A DNA stretch of 64,000 nt, taken from positions 1-64,000 of the forward strand of contig JACRMN010000023.1 of assembly GCA_016214955.1 (NCBI GenBank). The letters run 5' to 3'. Made by a program: the position numbers and the translations under genes. The DNA comes from Deltaproteobacteria bacterium. Its GTDB lineage: Bacteria > Myxococcota > Myxococcia > Myxococcales > Anaeromyxobacteraceae. Of this stretch, positions 8,827-16,851 are shown in pieces (the first letter of the stretch is position 1; every line of letters starts with the position of its first letter). The notes beneath the pieces were generated by a model. The model did not search any database. It saw nothing but the letters and a program-made list of their open reading frames with translations, and had not been told where the DNA came from.

Positions 8827-9698
8827 CCTTGGACCAGGCCAACGGACTTCGTGAGCTGGTGGAGCGCAGCCGCCCTGCCGGCGCGCCGCTCCGGGTCATG
8901 GCAGTGACCAGCGGCAAGGGCGGCGTCGGCAAGACGCACATCGCCTGCAACCTGGCGCTGCTCTTCGCGCGCACCGGGCGGCGGGTGCTGGTGATCGACG
9001 CCGACCTGGGCCTGGCCAACGCCGACATCGTCATGGGCATCGAGCCCCACATGCACCTCGGCCACCTGCTCGAGGGCACGGCCCCGCTGCAGGAGGTGCT
9101 GGCCCCCGGCCCCGAGGGCGTGCAGGTGCTGGCGGCCTCCACCGGCGTCCAGGAGCTGACCCGCCTCGACGACGCCCAGAAGCTGCGGCTGGTGACGGCC
9201 CTCGACTTCATCGACGACCGGTTCGACCTGGTGATCCTCGACTGCGGCGCCGGCATCGGCGACAACGTGCTCTTCTTCGCCGGCGCGGCCCAGGAGGTGC
9301 TGCTGGTCGCCTCGCCCGAGCCCACCTCGCTCACCGACGCCTACGCCACCGTCAAGGTGCTCTCGCAGCAGGCCGGCGTGGAGCACTTCCAGGTGGTGGT
9401 CAACCAGGTGCCCTCCGATCTGGCGGGCCGCGAGGTCTGGCAGAAGCTCACCGGCGTCACCGACCGCTTCCTCACCGCCCGGGTGAGCTTCCTCGGCCAC
9501 GTGCCCCGCGACGAGAACCTGCAGCGGGCCCTGATGGCCCAGCGCCCGGTGGTGCAGCTCTTCCCCCGCTCGCCCGCCAGCCGGGCGCTGCAGGGGCTGG
9601 CCGACCGGCTGCTGGAGCGCTCGCCGCCGGCGTCGCTGCAGGGTGGGCTCAAGTTCCTGTGGCAGCGAATCCAGCGGGAGGGCGCTCCCGCCGCCTAG
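8823..9698 (+). CDS. flhG: MinD-like ATPase FlhG (FleN/YlxH)
   Basis: FlhG is a MinD/ParA-type ATPase that limits flagellar number by acting on FlhF and, in some species, on the master regulator. The 291-residue product has a deviant Walker A GKGGVGKT at 31-38, DADLGLANADIVMG, and the switch motif DCGAGIGDNV. A short N-terminal helix (residues 1-20, LDQANGLRELV) matches the segment that stimulates FlhF in other bacteria. It overlaps flhF by 4 nt and precedes fliA by 2 nt. Confidence 0.95.
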   Translation: MTLDQANGLRELVERSRPAGAPLRVMAVTSGKGGVGKTHIACNLALLFARTGRRVLVIDADLGLANADIVMGIEPHMHLGHLLEGTAPLQEVLAPGPEGVQVLAASTGVQELTRLDDAQKLRLVTALDFIDDRFDLVILDCGAGIGDNVLFFAGAAQEVLLVASPEPTSLTDAYATVKVLSQQAGVEHFQVVVNQVPSDLAGREVWQKLTGVTDRFLTARVSFLGHVPRDENLQRALMAQRPVVQLFPRSPASRALQGLADRLLERSPPASLQGGLKFLWQRIQREGAPAA

Positions 9699-9700
9699 CC

Positions 9701-10384
9701 ATGCACCGCGCGCACGCCAGATACGCCGCCGAGGCCGCGTCCGACGACGCGCTGGTGGTGCGCCATGCGCCGCTCATCGACAGGGCGGCGCGCCGGCTGG
9801 CGATGCGCACCGGCGGCGCCGTCTCGCCGGAGGACCTGTGGTCGGCGGGGGCGATGGGCCTGCTCGATGCCGCCCAGCGGTACGACCCCGGCCGCGACGT
9901 CAAGTTCGAGAGCTTCGCCGAGCGGCGCATCCGCGGGGCCATGCTCGACGAGATGCGCCGGATGGACCACCTGCCGCGCCGGCTCCGCGCCCAGGTGGAG
10001 AAGGTGGAGCGGGCCCGGAGTCGCGCCAGCCAGCGGCTGGGGCGCGAGGCCCACCCCGACGACGTGGCCGAGGAGCTGGGGCTGCCGGTCGACGAGGTCG
10101 AGGCCCTGGTGGTGCTCGGGCAGCCGCAGGTGGGCGTGCTCGAGGAGCTGGTCTCGTCCCTGCCCGACGCCGACGACGAGGCCTCCCGCGCCGAGACCGT
10201 GAGGGCGCTGGCCGGTGCGGTGGCGAAGCTGCCCGACCGCCTGCAGCTGGTGCTGTCCCTCCACTACGAGGAGGGGCTCACCTACCGCGAGATCGCCAAG
10301 GTGCTCGACGTCTCCGAGCCGCGCATCTGCCAGCTCCACGCCGAGGCGGTGGGGCTGCTGCGGAAGCTGGTGGCGCCGGAGTAG
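9701..10384 (+). CDS. fliA: RNA polymerase sigma-28 factor FliA
   Basis: FliA directs transcription of late flagellar genes. The 227-residue product has region 2 (EDLWSAGAMGLLDAAQRYDP, then FESFAERRIRGAMLDEMRR), region 3 (about 100-145) and region 4 with a helix-turn-helix (YREIAKVLDVSEPRICQLH). I start it at the ATG at 9701, right after the flhG stop; upstream in-frame codons would overlap flhG. It is the last gene of the first flagellar run. Its antagonist FlgM is encoded at 16045-16353. Confidence 0.93.
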   Translation: MHRAHARYAAEAASDDALVVRHAPLIDRAARRLAMRTGGAVSPEDLWSAGAMGLLDAAQRYDPGRDVKFESFAERRIRGAMLDEMRRMDHLPRRLRAQVEKVERARSRASQRLGREAHPDDVAEELGLPVDEVEALVVLGQPQVGVLEELVSSLPDADDEASRAETVRALAGAVAKLPDRLQLVLSLHYEEGLTYREIAKVLDVSEPRICQLHAEAVGLLRKLVAPE

Positions 10385-10390
10385 GCCGCG

Positions 10391-10406
10391 GCGGGCCGCG
10401 GCCCGC
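10391..10406 (+). terminator. G+C-rich hairpin after fliA
   Basis: GCGGGCCGCGGCCCGC is a perfect inverted repeat (7-bp stem around GC) starting 6 nt after the fliA stop. No T-run follows, so intrinsic termination would be weak; it lies between the convergent fliA and fliJ. Confidence 0.4.
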
Positions 10407-10533
10407 TGGGCGCCTCGGACCCGGCCGGGAGTACCCGGCGCTCCGGCGTGAGGCCTTCCCGGAACGAGCGCCGATTCCTTGCGGCCTGGCGAGGGAGATC
10501 GCCCGGCGAAGTGCCAGGCCCCCCGCCACCGAC

Positions 10534-10956
10534 CTACCGCCGGTTGAAGCGGAGCGTGGCCACCTCGTCGAGGGAGCGCCGCTCGCGCCGCGCCAGCTCC
10601 AGGAGGATCTCGGCGCGCTTGCGGTCCGCCACGCGGCGCACGGTCTCCGCGTCCTGCCGCGCCTCCCGGTAGCTCGCCGAGGCGTCCTCGCGCTTCACCG
10701 ACGCGCTCGACACCTCGCCCTCGGCCACCCGCACGAGCTGCAGGGCACGCCGGTGCGCGTTCTCCTCCAGCTCCCACAGCGCCGCCCGGCCCGGGGCGCG
10801 GCCGTCGCTGCGGGACGCCTCCACCGCGCGCTCCAGCCGCTCGCGCGCCGCGTGCAGCGTGTGCTGGGCGCGGGCCAGATCGACGGCGGCGTCGTCCTCT
10901 TCCCTCTCCCGGAGCTGCACCAGCTTGTCGAGCCGCGTCCTCGGCATCATGCCCAT
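10534..10956 (-). CDS. fliJ: Flagellar export chaperone-like protein FliJ
   Basis: FliJ is a small coiled-coil protein of the export ATPase complex. The product is up to 140 residues, almost wholly helical and charged, and starts with the FliJ-like pattern RLDKLVQLREREEDDAAVDLARAQ (split here: RLDKLVQLREREEDD then AAVDLARAQ). AAGGA upstream favours the second ATG (residue 3) as the start. It sits alone on the minus strand, away from fliI, between fliA and the flgF promoter region. Other short coiled-coil proteins could look similar, so the call rests on pattern plus context. Confidence 0.7.
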   Translation of the reverse strand: MGMMPRTRLDKLVQLREREEDDAAVDLARAQHTLHAARERLERAVEASRSDGRAPGRAALWELEENAHRRALQLVRVAEGEVSSASVKREDASASYREARQDAETVRRVADRKRAEILLELARRERRSLDEVATLRFNRR

Positions 10957-10998
10957 CCTTCGACACGAGGATAACCGATTGATTCGTTCTCCGCGAGA

Positions 10999-11034
10999 GG
11001 CAGCAATTGCCGCGGATAGGCAGTAATTGCCGCG
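10999..11034 (+). promoter_or_regulatory. Twin 16-bp sites upstream of the flgF promoter
   Basis: GGCAGCAATTGCCGCG (10999-11014) and GGCAGTAATTGCCGCG (11019-11034) differ at one base and are spaced 20 bp centre to centre, about two helix turns. Each contains the inverted repeat GGCA-N5-TGCC. They end 54 bp before the -24 element of the sigma-54 promoter, where enhancer-binding proteins bind. Function is inferred from position and symmetry. Confidence 0.65.
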
Positions 11035-11037
11035 CGC

Positions 11038-11051
11038 GTCAATCCTTTGAC
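11038..11051 (+). promoter_or_regulatory. Inverted repeat GTCAA-TCCT-TTGAC
   Basis: A perfect 5-bp inverted repeat with a 4-nt spacer lies between the twin sites and the sigma-54 promoter. It could be a further operator, possibly shared with the divergent fliJ. I cannot assign a binding protein. Confidence 0.4.
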
Positions 11052-11087
11052 GCAGCTCAACCTGCCGCCGTCACGGCGTTTCTCGCT

Positions 11088-11103
11088 TGGCAGGACCCTT
11101 GCT
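11088..11103 (+). promoter_or_regulatory. Sigma-54 (-24/-12) promoter of the flgF operon
   Basis: TGGCAGGACCCTTGCT matches TGGCACGNNNNTTGCW at all but one defined position, with GG (11089-11090) and GC (11101-11102) separated by 10 nt. The expected start is near 11114, followed by GGAGG (11118-11122) and the flgF ATG at 11133. Confidence 0.85.
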
Positions 11104-11132
11104 CTGGTGCGCAATCCGGAGGCTCGTGACGA

Positions 11133-11834
11133 ATGGCTGACGGATTGTATGTAAGCATGTGTGGTGCGGCAGCGCGCGCCGAGCAGCTCGACGCCGTCGC
11201 CGACAACCTGGCCAACGCCCAGACGCCCGGCTTCAAGCCGGCGCGCCCGGCCTTCGAGTCCTTCCTCGCCGCCAGCGGGGCGCCCGACAAGGTCTACCCG
11301 GCGGCCGTGGCCGGCGGCTTCGACCTCTCCCCGGGCCTCCGCGTGCGCACCGACAGGCCCCTCGACGTCCTGCCGGAGGAGGGGGCCTTCCTCCAGGTCC
11401 GCCTCCCCGACGGCTCCACCGGCTACACCCGCGACGGCCGGCTCCAGATCGACGCCAGCCGCCACCTCACCGCCGCCGGCCGCCCCGTCCTCGACAAGGC
11501 CGGCAACCCCATCGCCATCCCCGAGAACGAGACCCCGGTCGTCGACGCCCGCGGCGACGTCCTCGTCCGCGACCTCCCCGTCGGCTCGCTGGCGCTGTGG
11601 AAGCTCTCCGGGCCGGCCAACCGCGTCGGTACCGCACTGCTGGCCCCGGGAGACGGCGGCCGCGCCGACCCCGTGGCCGTCGCGGTCCACAGCGGCGAGA
11701 TCGAGACCGGCCAGGCCCTCGAGGCGGCCGTGAGCCTCATCAGCCTCCAGCGTGGCTTCGACGCCGCCATGCAGGCCATCCAGACCTACCGGCGCATGGA
11801 CGACCGCTCCACCGAGCTCGGCCGCGTCCGCTGA
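11133..11834 (+). CDS. flgF: Flagellar rod protein, FlgF type
   Basis: This is a proximal rod protein exported by the flagellar type III system. The 233-residue product has the N-terminal rod/hook motif (DAVADNLANAQTPGFK) and the C-terminal helix common to rod, hook and junction proteins (VSLISLQRGFDAAMQAIQ). It lies directly before flgG. FlgF and FlgG are paralogues, and the shorter length and order favour FlgF. It is the first gene after the sigma-54 promoter. Confidence 0.85.
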   Translation: MADGLYVSMCGAAARAEQLDAVADNLANAQTPGFKPARPAFESFLAASGAPDKVYPAAVAGGFDLSPGLRVRTDRPLDVLPEEGAFLQVRLPDGSTGYTRDGRLQIDASRHLTAAGRPVLDKAGNPIAIPENETPVVDARGDVLVRDLPVGSLALWKLSGPANRVGTALLAPGDGGRADPVAVAVHSGEIETGQALEAAVSLISLQRGFDAAMQAIQTYRRMDDRSTELGRVR

Positions 11835-11849
11835 CGAAAGGAAACCCAG

Positions 11850-12635
11850 ATGCTCCGCTCCCTCTACACCTCCGCAACCGGCATGGAAGCCCAGCAGCTG
11901 CGGATGGACACCATCGCCCACAACCTGGCCAACACCTCCACCACCGGATTCAAGAAGGTGCGGGCCGAGTTCGAGGACCTGCTCTCCGAGACGCTCCGGG
12001 GCGCCGGGGCGCCCGATCCCCGCGGCGGCAACGACCCGGCACCGCTGCAGGTGGGCCTCGGCGTCCGCGCCGGCGCCACCACCCGCTCCTTCGGCCAGGG
12101 CGAGCTCACCACCACCAACAACCCCCTCGACGTGGCCATCGAGGGGGCCGGGTTCTTCCGCGTCCAGCGGGCCAACGGCGACTTCGCCTACACCCGCGCC
12201 GGCAACTTCCGCGTCGACGCCACAGGCCGCCTCGTCACCCAGCACGGGGAGATCATCGAGCCCGGCGTCTCGGTGCCGCAGGACACCACCGAGCTCACCA
12301 TCCGCGGCGACGGCGCCATCCTGGTGCGGACCGCCCACTCCTCGGATCAGACCGAGATCGGCCAGCTGGAGCTGCACCTGTTCCCCAACCCCGGCGGCCT
12401 CTCGGCCATGGGCGCCAACCTCTTCCAGGAGACGCCGGCCAGCGGCGAGTCCCACCGGGTTCGCCCTGGCGAGCAGGGCGCCGGGGCGCTGGCCCAGGGC
12501 TACCTCGAGGGCGCCAACGTCAAGGCGGTGGAGGAGATGATCGACATGATCTCCACCCAGCGCGCCTACGAGCTCAACTCCAAGGTCATCCAGACCGCGG
12601 ACCAAATGCTGCAGCGGCTCACCACCCTGCGCTAG
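11850..12635 (+). CDS. flgG: Distal rod protein FlgG
   Basis: FlgG forms the distal rod. The 261-residue product has the strong N-terminal signature LRSLYTSATGMEAQQLRMD followed by NLANTSTTGFK, the central LTTTNNPLDVAIEGAGFF, and the C-terminal EEMIDMISTQRAYELNSKVI. All match FlgG closely and the length is normal. AAAGGAAA precedes the ATG. It is separated from flgF by 15 nt and from flgA by 2 nt. Confidence 0.96.
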   Translation: MLRSLYTSATGMEAQQLRMDTIAHNLANTSTTGFKKVRAEFEDLLSETLRGAGAPDPRGGNDPAPLQVGLGVRAGATTRSFGQGELTTTNNPLDVAIEGAGFFRVQRANGDFAYTRAGNFRVDATGRLVTQHGEIIEPGVSVPQDTTELTIRGDGAILVRTAHSSDQTEIGQLELHLFPNPGGLSAMGANLFQETPASGESHRVRPGEQGAGALAQGYLEGANVKAVEEMIDMISTQRAYELNSKVIQTADQMLQRLTTLR

Positions 12636-12637
12636 CC

Positions 12638-13264
12638 ATGGCCGCCGCGCTCGCCATCGCCCTCGCCCTCGCCGCCCAGGCGGCACCGCCCTCCCCGGCA
12701 GTCTCCGAGGCGCTGCGCGCGGCGCTGGCGGTGCCCGGGGCGCGCCTCGCGGTGGAGGGCTGCTCGGCGGCGCTGCCCCGGGGCTGCACCGAGGTCGGGG
12801 CCGAGGCGCTGCGCCCGGTGGTCGCCACCGGGCAGGCGCCGGTGCGGCTGCGCGGCGTCGCCGCCGGCCGCGCCTGCGAGGCCACCGGCTGGGCCCGGGT
12901 ACGGGTCTTCGCGCCCGCGCTCCTGGCCTCCCGCGCCATCGCCGAGGGGGAGCGGCTGGAGGGCGCGGCGGTCCCTGGCGAGGCCGAGGTGTCCGCCGGA
13001 CGGCGGCTCCTCTCCGAGCTCCCCGCGGGCGCCACTGCCGCCCGCCCCATCGCCGCCGGAAGCCCGCTGGAGGCGGCCCAGGTCCGCGTCGGGCCGCGCC
13101 CCGGCGAGTCGGTGACGGTGCGCCTGGCGGTGGGCGAGGTCGTGGTGGAGCAGGAAGCCCGCGCCCTCCCCTGCGCCCGCGGCCGCGGCTGTGCCCTGTT
13201 GCCCTCTGGGCGCCGGGTCGAGGGCGTCCTCGACGGCACCCGCATCCTCGTGGAGCTGCCATGA
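12638..13264 (+). CDS. flgA: P-ring assembly chaperone FlgA
   Basis: FlgA is a periplasmic chaperone for assembly of the FlgI P-ring. The 208-residue product has a short, weakly charged signal peptide (about 1-16) and a C-terminal SAF-like domain (ASRAIAEGERL, AARPIAAGSPLEAAQVR) as in FlgA. The central GEVVVEQEARAL region also fits. Sequence conservation in this family is low, so the order flgG-flgA-flgH is important support. Its stop overlaps the flgH start by 4 nt. Confidence 0.83.
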   Translation: MAAALAIALALAAQAAPPSPAVSEALRAALAVPGARLAVEGCSAALPRGCTEVGAEALRPVVATGQAPVRLRGVAAGRACEATGWARVRVFAPALLASRAIAEGERLEGAAVPGEAEVSAGRRLLSELPAGATAARPIAAGSPLEAAQVRVGPRPGESVTVRLAVGEVVVEQEARALPCARGRGCALLPSGRRVEGVLDGTRILVELP

Positions 13265-13971
13265 AGCGCCTGGTCCTCGCCGCCCTCCTCTTCGACGCCC
13301 TGGCCGCGGCCTTCGTCCTCTCCGGCTGCGGCGGTGTCTCCCACGTGGGCAAGTACCAGCCCAAGCGCCGCGAGTACGAGCTCACCGGCACCTCGTCCAG
13401 GGGCGAGGAGCCGCCCTCGCCCGGCAGCCTGTGGCGCGACGGGCGCCCCTCGACCCAGCTCTACACCGACGCCCGCGCGCTCCGGGAGAACGACCTGGTG
13501 GTGGTGAAGATCGAGGAGATCGCCGACGCCAAGCGCAGCTCCGACACCGACATGGTCCGCAACTCCCAGACCTCGGCCACCGCCGCCTTCCTGCAGGCCT
13601 CGGGCGTGGCCGGCGTCGCCGGCACCGGCACCCAGGTCGAGCTCCGGGGCGGGCTCAACCAGAACTTCCGTGGCACCGGCACCACCGCCCGCACCGAGCG
13701 GCTCACCGCCACCGTGCCGGCGCTGGTGCGCAAGGTGCTGCCCAACGGCAACCTCTTCATCGAGGGACACCGGGTGGTGCTGGTCAACAAGGAGGAGCAG
13801 CACTTCTACATCTCCGGCGTGGTGCGCCCCATCGACATCGACCAGGAGAACAGCGTCAAGAGCACCGCCATCGCCGACGCCGAGATCGAGTTCACCGGCC
13901 GCGGCATCCTCTCCGAGAACCAGGAGCAGGGCTTCCTGGCCAAGTACCTCTCCTGGCTCTGGCCGTTCTGA
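13261..13971 (+). CDS. flgH: L-ring lipoprotein FlgH
   Basis: FlgH forms the outer-membrane L-ring bushing. The 236-residue product has a lipoprotein signal peptide with lipobox LSGC (lipidated C23), then the family features SLWRDGRPSTQLYTDARA, NDLVVVKIEEIADA and the C-terminal GNLFIEGHRVVLVNKEEQ and VRPIDIDQENSV. It confirms that the organism has an outer membrane. It overlaps flgA by 4 nt and is followed by flgI. Confidence 0.95.
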   Translation: MKRLVLAALLFDALAAAFVLSGCGGVSHVGKYQPKRREYELTGTSSRGEEPPSPGSLWRDGRPSTQLYTDARALRENDLVVVKIEEIADAKRSSDTDMVRNSQTSATAAFLQASGVAGVAGTGTQVELRGGLNQNFRGTGTTARTERLTATVPALVRKVLPNGNLFIEGHRVVLVNKEEQHFYISGVVRPIDIDQENSVKSTAIADAEIEFTGRGILSENQEQGFLAKYLSWLWPF

Positions 13972-13978
13972 GGCGCCC

Positions 13979-15301
13979 ATGGACCCCACCCCCGTCCGCC
14001 TCGCCGCCCACCCCGCCTACGCCGGGACGCCGCTCGCGGCCCGCACCCTGCGCCCGGTCTCGCGCGGGATGGAGACCACCGTGACCCTCTCCCCCGAGGG
14101 CGCCGCCGCGCCCGTTCCCGGCGCCACCGGCACCGAGCCGGCCCCGTCTTCCGCGCCGGCCGGCCTGGGCGCCGCCTCGGTGGTGGCGCTCCTGGTCCTC
14201 GGGGCGGCGCTCCTCCTCCTCGCCCTGCCGGCCCGCGGCGCGGTGCGCATCAAGGAGCTGGCCGACGTCCAGGGCGTCCGCGACAACGAGCTCTTCGGCT
14301 ACGGCCTGGTGGTCGGCCTGGCGGGCACCGGCGACTCGGAGCGGGTCTTCTTCACGCAGCAGTCGGTGGCCGGCATGCTGGGCCGCCTCGGCGTCCGGGT
14401 CGAGCCGCGCGACGTCCGGGCCCGCAACGTGGCGGCGGTGATGGTCACCGCCCGCCTCCCCGGCTTCGCCCGCCCCGGCGCCCACCTCGACGTCACGGTG
14501 GCCTCCCTCGGCAACGCCCGCTCCATCTCCGGCGGCCTGCTGCTCGTCACCCCGCTCACCGCCGCCGACGGCCAGGTCTACGCCGTGGCCCAGGGGCCGG
14601 TGCAGGCCGGCGGTTACGCGGCCGGCGCCTCCGGCTCCTCGGTCTCCAAGAACACGCCCACCACCGGCCGCGTCCCCGGCGGCGGCACGGTGGAGCGCGG
14701 CGTGGTGCCCAGGCTGGAGGGGCCGCTCCTGCTGGCCCTGCGCCGGCCCGACTTCACCACCGCCACCCGCGTGGCCGCCTCGGTGAACGCCGCGCTCGGC
14801 GACGGCGCCGCCCGGGCCATCGACCCGGCCGCCATCGAGATCACGCCCCCGGCCGACCAGCCCGACGTGGTGGCGCTCCTCGCCAGGGTCGAGGCCCTGG
14901 AGGTCGAGGCCGACGGCCGCGCCCGGGTCGTCATCTCCGAGCGCACCGGCACCGTGGTGGCCGGCGAGCGGGTCCGCATCCGCCCGGTGGCAGTGGCCCA
15001 CGGCGGCCTCCAGGTGGCCATCGCCTCCACGCCGCTCGTCTCCCAGCCCAGCCCGTTCAGCACCGGCAGGCCCGGGCAGGCGGGCGCGGCGGCGGGCGGC
15101 GCCCGCACCGTGGTGGAGCGCAGCGCCGTCCCCACCGCCACCGAGGAGTCGCGGCAGGCGGTGGCCCTGCCGGCCACGGCCTCCGTCGAGGACCTGGCCC
15201 GGGCGCTCAACGCCCTCGGCGCCACCGCCCGCGACCTGGTCTCCATCCTCCAGGCCATGAAGGCCGCCGGCGCCCTCGACGCCGAGCTCGAGGTCATCTG
15301 A
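13979..15301 (+). CDS. flgI: P-ring protein FlgI
   Basis: FlgI forms the periplasmic P-ring. The body of the protein is typical: RIKELADVQGVRDNELFGYG, GLAGTGDS, then ARLPGFARPGAHLDVTVASL, SISGGLLLVTPL and a C-terminal segment ending in AGALDAELEVI. From the ATG at 13979 the product is 440 residues, longer than the usual 350-380. About 60-90 residues, with low complexity, precede the hydrophobic signal segment (about 61-81), which ends PARGA. An in-frame ATG at 14069 shortens the extension but does not remove it. The true start is uncertain. The stop overlaps flgJ. Confidence 0.9.
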   Translation: MDPTPVRLAAHPAYAGTPLAARTLRPVSRGMETTVTLSPEGAAAPVPGATGTEPAPSSAPAGLGAASVVALLVLGAALLLLALPARGAVRIKELADVQGVRDNELFGYGLVVGLAGTGDSERVFFTQQSVAGMLGRLGVRVEPRDVRARNVAAVMVTARLPGFARPGAHLDVTVASLGNARSISGGLLLVTPLTAADGQVYAVAQGPVQAGGYAAGASGSSVSKNTPTTGRVPGGGTVERGVVPRLEGPLLLALRRPDFTTATRVAASVNAALGDGAARAIDPAAIEITPPADQPDVVALLARVEALEVEADGRARVVISERTGTVVAGERVRIRPVAVAHGGLQVAIASTPLVSQPSPFSTGRPGQAGAAAGGARTVVERSAVPTATEESRQAVALPATASVEDLARALNALGATARDLVSILQAMKAAGALDAELEVI

Positions 15302-16029
15302 TGCTCCCGGCCGCCCTCCGCCCCGGCGACGAGGCCCAGCGCGAGAGAGCGCGGGAGGCGGCGCGCGCCCTCGAGGCCATGGTCCTCAAGCAGCTGGTGC
15401 AGAGCAGCAAGGCCTTCCAGGGCGGCGACACCGCCGGCGCCGGCATCCGCGAGGAGCTCTTCGCCAGCACCCTGGCCGAGGCCCTGGTGAAGGGCGGCGG
15501 CATCGGCCTCGCCGCCCAGGTGGAGCGCAGCATCTACGGCGAGGCGCCCCCTGCCCGGCCGGCCGCGCCCGCCCCCTCGGCCGCTCCCGCGCTCCCGGCC
15601 CCCGCCGCGGCGGCCCTGCCCGGCGACGGGACGCTGACGAGCGGCTTCGGCCTCCGCGCCGATCCCTTCACCGGCAGGCAGGCCATGCACCGCGGTATCG
15701 ACCTCGCCGCCCCCGAGGGCAGCCCGGTGCGGGCGGCGCTGCCGGGCGTGGTGCGCTCCGCCGGCGAGCGGGGCGGCTACGGGCTGGCGGTGGAGGTCGA
15801 GCATGAAGGCGGCTTCACCACCCTGTACGCCCACGCCTCCGAGCTCCTGGTGAAGGAGGGGGAGCGGGTGACCCCGGGTCAGACCATCGCCAGGGTGGGT
15901 CGCACCGGCCGATCCACGGGCGCCCACCTGCACCTCGAGGTCCGGAAGAACAGCCAGGCGGTCGATCCCATGCGCGCCCTTAATCTTTACGGCAGGCGTG
16001 TCGAAGAGCCTGCAGGAAGCGGGTCCTGA
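15301..16029 (+). CDS. flgJ: FlgJ rod-binding domain fused to M23 peptidase
   Basis: FlgJ caps and helps assemble the rod. Residues about 15-80 of this 242-residue product match the FlgJ rod-binding domain (LEAMVLKQLVQSSKAF, EALVKGGGIGLA). After an Ala/Pro linker (about 82-108) there is an M23/LytM metallopeptidase domain with ligands H130, D134 (HRGID), H209 and H211 (HLHLE). Enteric FlgJ instead has a C-terminal muramidase domain. The enzyme would open peptidoglycan for the rod by cutting peptide crosslinks rather than glycan (inference). It overlaps the flgI stop and precedes flgM. Confidence 0.9.
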   Translation: MLPAALRPGDEAQRERAREAARALEAMVLKQLVQSSKAFQGGDTAGAGIREELFASTLAEALVKGGGIGLAAQVERSIYGEAPPARPAAPAPSAAPALPAPAAAALPGDGTLTSGFGLRADPFTGRQAMHRGIDLAAPEGSPVRAALPGVVRSAGERGGYGLAVEVEHEGGFTTLYAHASELLVKEGERVTPGQTIARVGRTGRSTGAHLHLEVRKNSQAVDPMRALNLYGRRVEEPAGSGS

Positions 16030-16044
16030 CCATGGAGGTCAGTC

Positions 16045-16353
16045 ATGAAGGTCACGGACACCAGTCAGATCAGGGCGTTGGACCTGAATCGACAGGCCGA
16101 AGCGAATCGTGTCCAGAAGCCGGAGCAGCCGGATACCGAGGACCGGGTCACCACCGAGCAGTCGTCGCGCATCGCGGCGGCGGTCGCGGAGGCGACGAAG
16201 CGGTCCGGAGTGGGCTCGAGGACCGAGATGCTGCAGGCCATCGAGGCGTCGGTGCGCCAGGGAACCTACAGGCCGGATCCCAATCGCATCGCGCAGAAGA
16301 TCCTGGACGAGGCGGAGCTGGCCGCTCGGTTGCAGGCACTCCTGCAGCGTTAG
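16045..16353 (+). CDS. flgM: Anti-sigma-28 factor FlgM
   Basis: FlgM binds FliA and blocks late transcription until it is exported through the finished hook. The 102-residue product is polar with a disordered N-terminal half, and its C-terminal half holds the FlgM core (VRQGTYRPDPNRIAQKILD). Length and position between flgJ and flgN are as in other species. The target FliA is encoded at 9701-10384. Confidence 0.9.
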   Translation: MKVTDTSQIRALDLNRQAEANRVQKPEQPDTEDRVTTEQSSRIAAAVAEATKRSGVGSRTEMLQAIEASVRQGTYRPDPNRIAQKILDEAELAARLQALLQR

Positions 16354-16376
16354 CAAGCGCTGACAGGGAGCGTCCC

Positions 16377-16850
16377 ATGAGCCTCGAGTCCGCCGTCGGC
16401 GCGGCCGTACGGTTGCGCGAGAGCCTCGCCCGCGAGGTGGAGGCGGCGCGCGGGGAGCGGATCCTCCTCCGCAAGCTCGACAGCCAGGCCCTGCTGACCC
16501 GCGCCGCCGAGCGCGCGCACTTCCTCTCCCACACCGCCCGGCAGGAGCGCGACCTGGCCGACGCACTCTCCGCGGCCGCCCAGGCCCTCGGGCTCCAGCA
16601 GGTCACCGTGGCCTCCCTGACCCGCGCCTCGCCGCGCCTGGGCGCGCAGCTCGGCGACCTCCTGAGCCAGATCCGCGCACTGGCCGGCGCCCTGCGCGAG
16701 CTCGATCAGCTCAACGCCTCCCTGGCCCAGCGCGCCCTCTCCTGCGTCCGCGGCTACGTGGAGGCCCTGTCTCCCACCCCGCGCGCCTACGACCGCGGCG
16801 GCCTGCGGGCCGACGCCCGGGCGCTCGTCTCCGTTTCCTCGAGGGCCTGA
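16377..16850 (+). CDS. flgN: Hook-filament junction chaperone FlgN
   Basis: FlgN is the cytoplasmic chaperone for FlgK and FlgL. The 157-residue product is almost entirely helical, with heptad-rich segments (about 15-60 and 85-130), as in FlgN-family proteins. Sequence conservation is weak. Position between flgM and flgK is decisive. AGGGAG lies upstream of the chosen ATG. flgK starts one base after its stop. Confidence 0.83.
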   Translation: MSLESAVGAAVRLRESLAREVEAARGERILLRKLDSQALLTRAAERAHFLSHTARQERDLADALSAAAQALGLQQVTVASLTRASPRLGAQLGDLLSQIRALAGALRELDQLNASLAQRALSCVRGYVEALSPTPRAYDRGGLRADARALVSVSSRA

Positions 16851-16851
16851 C

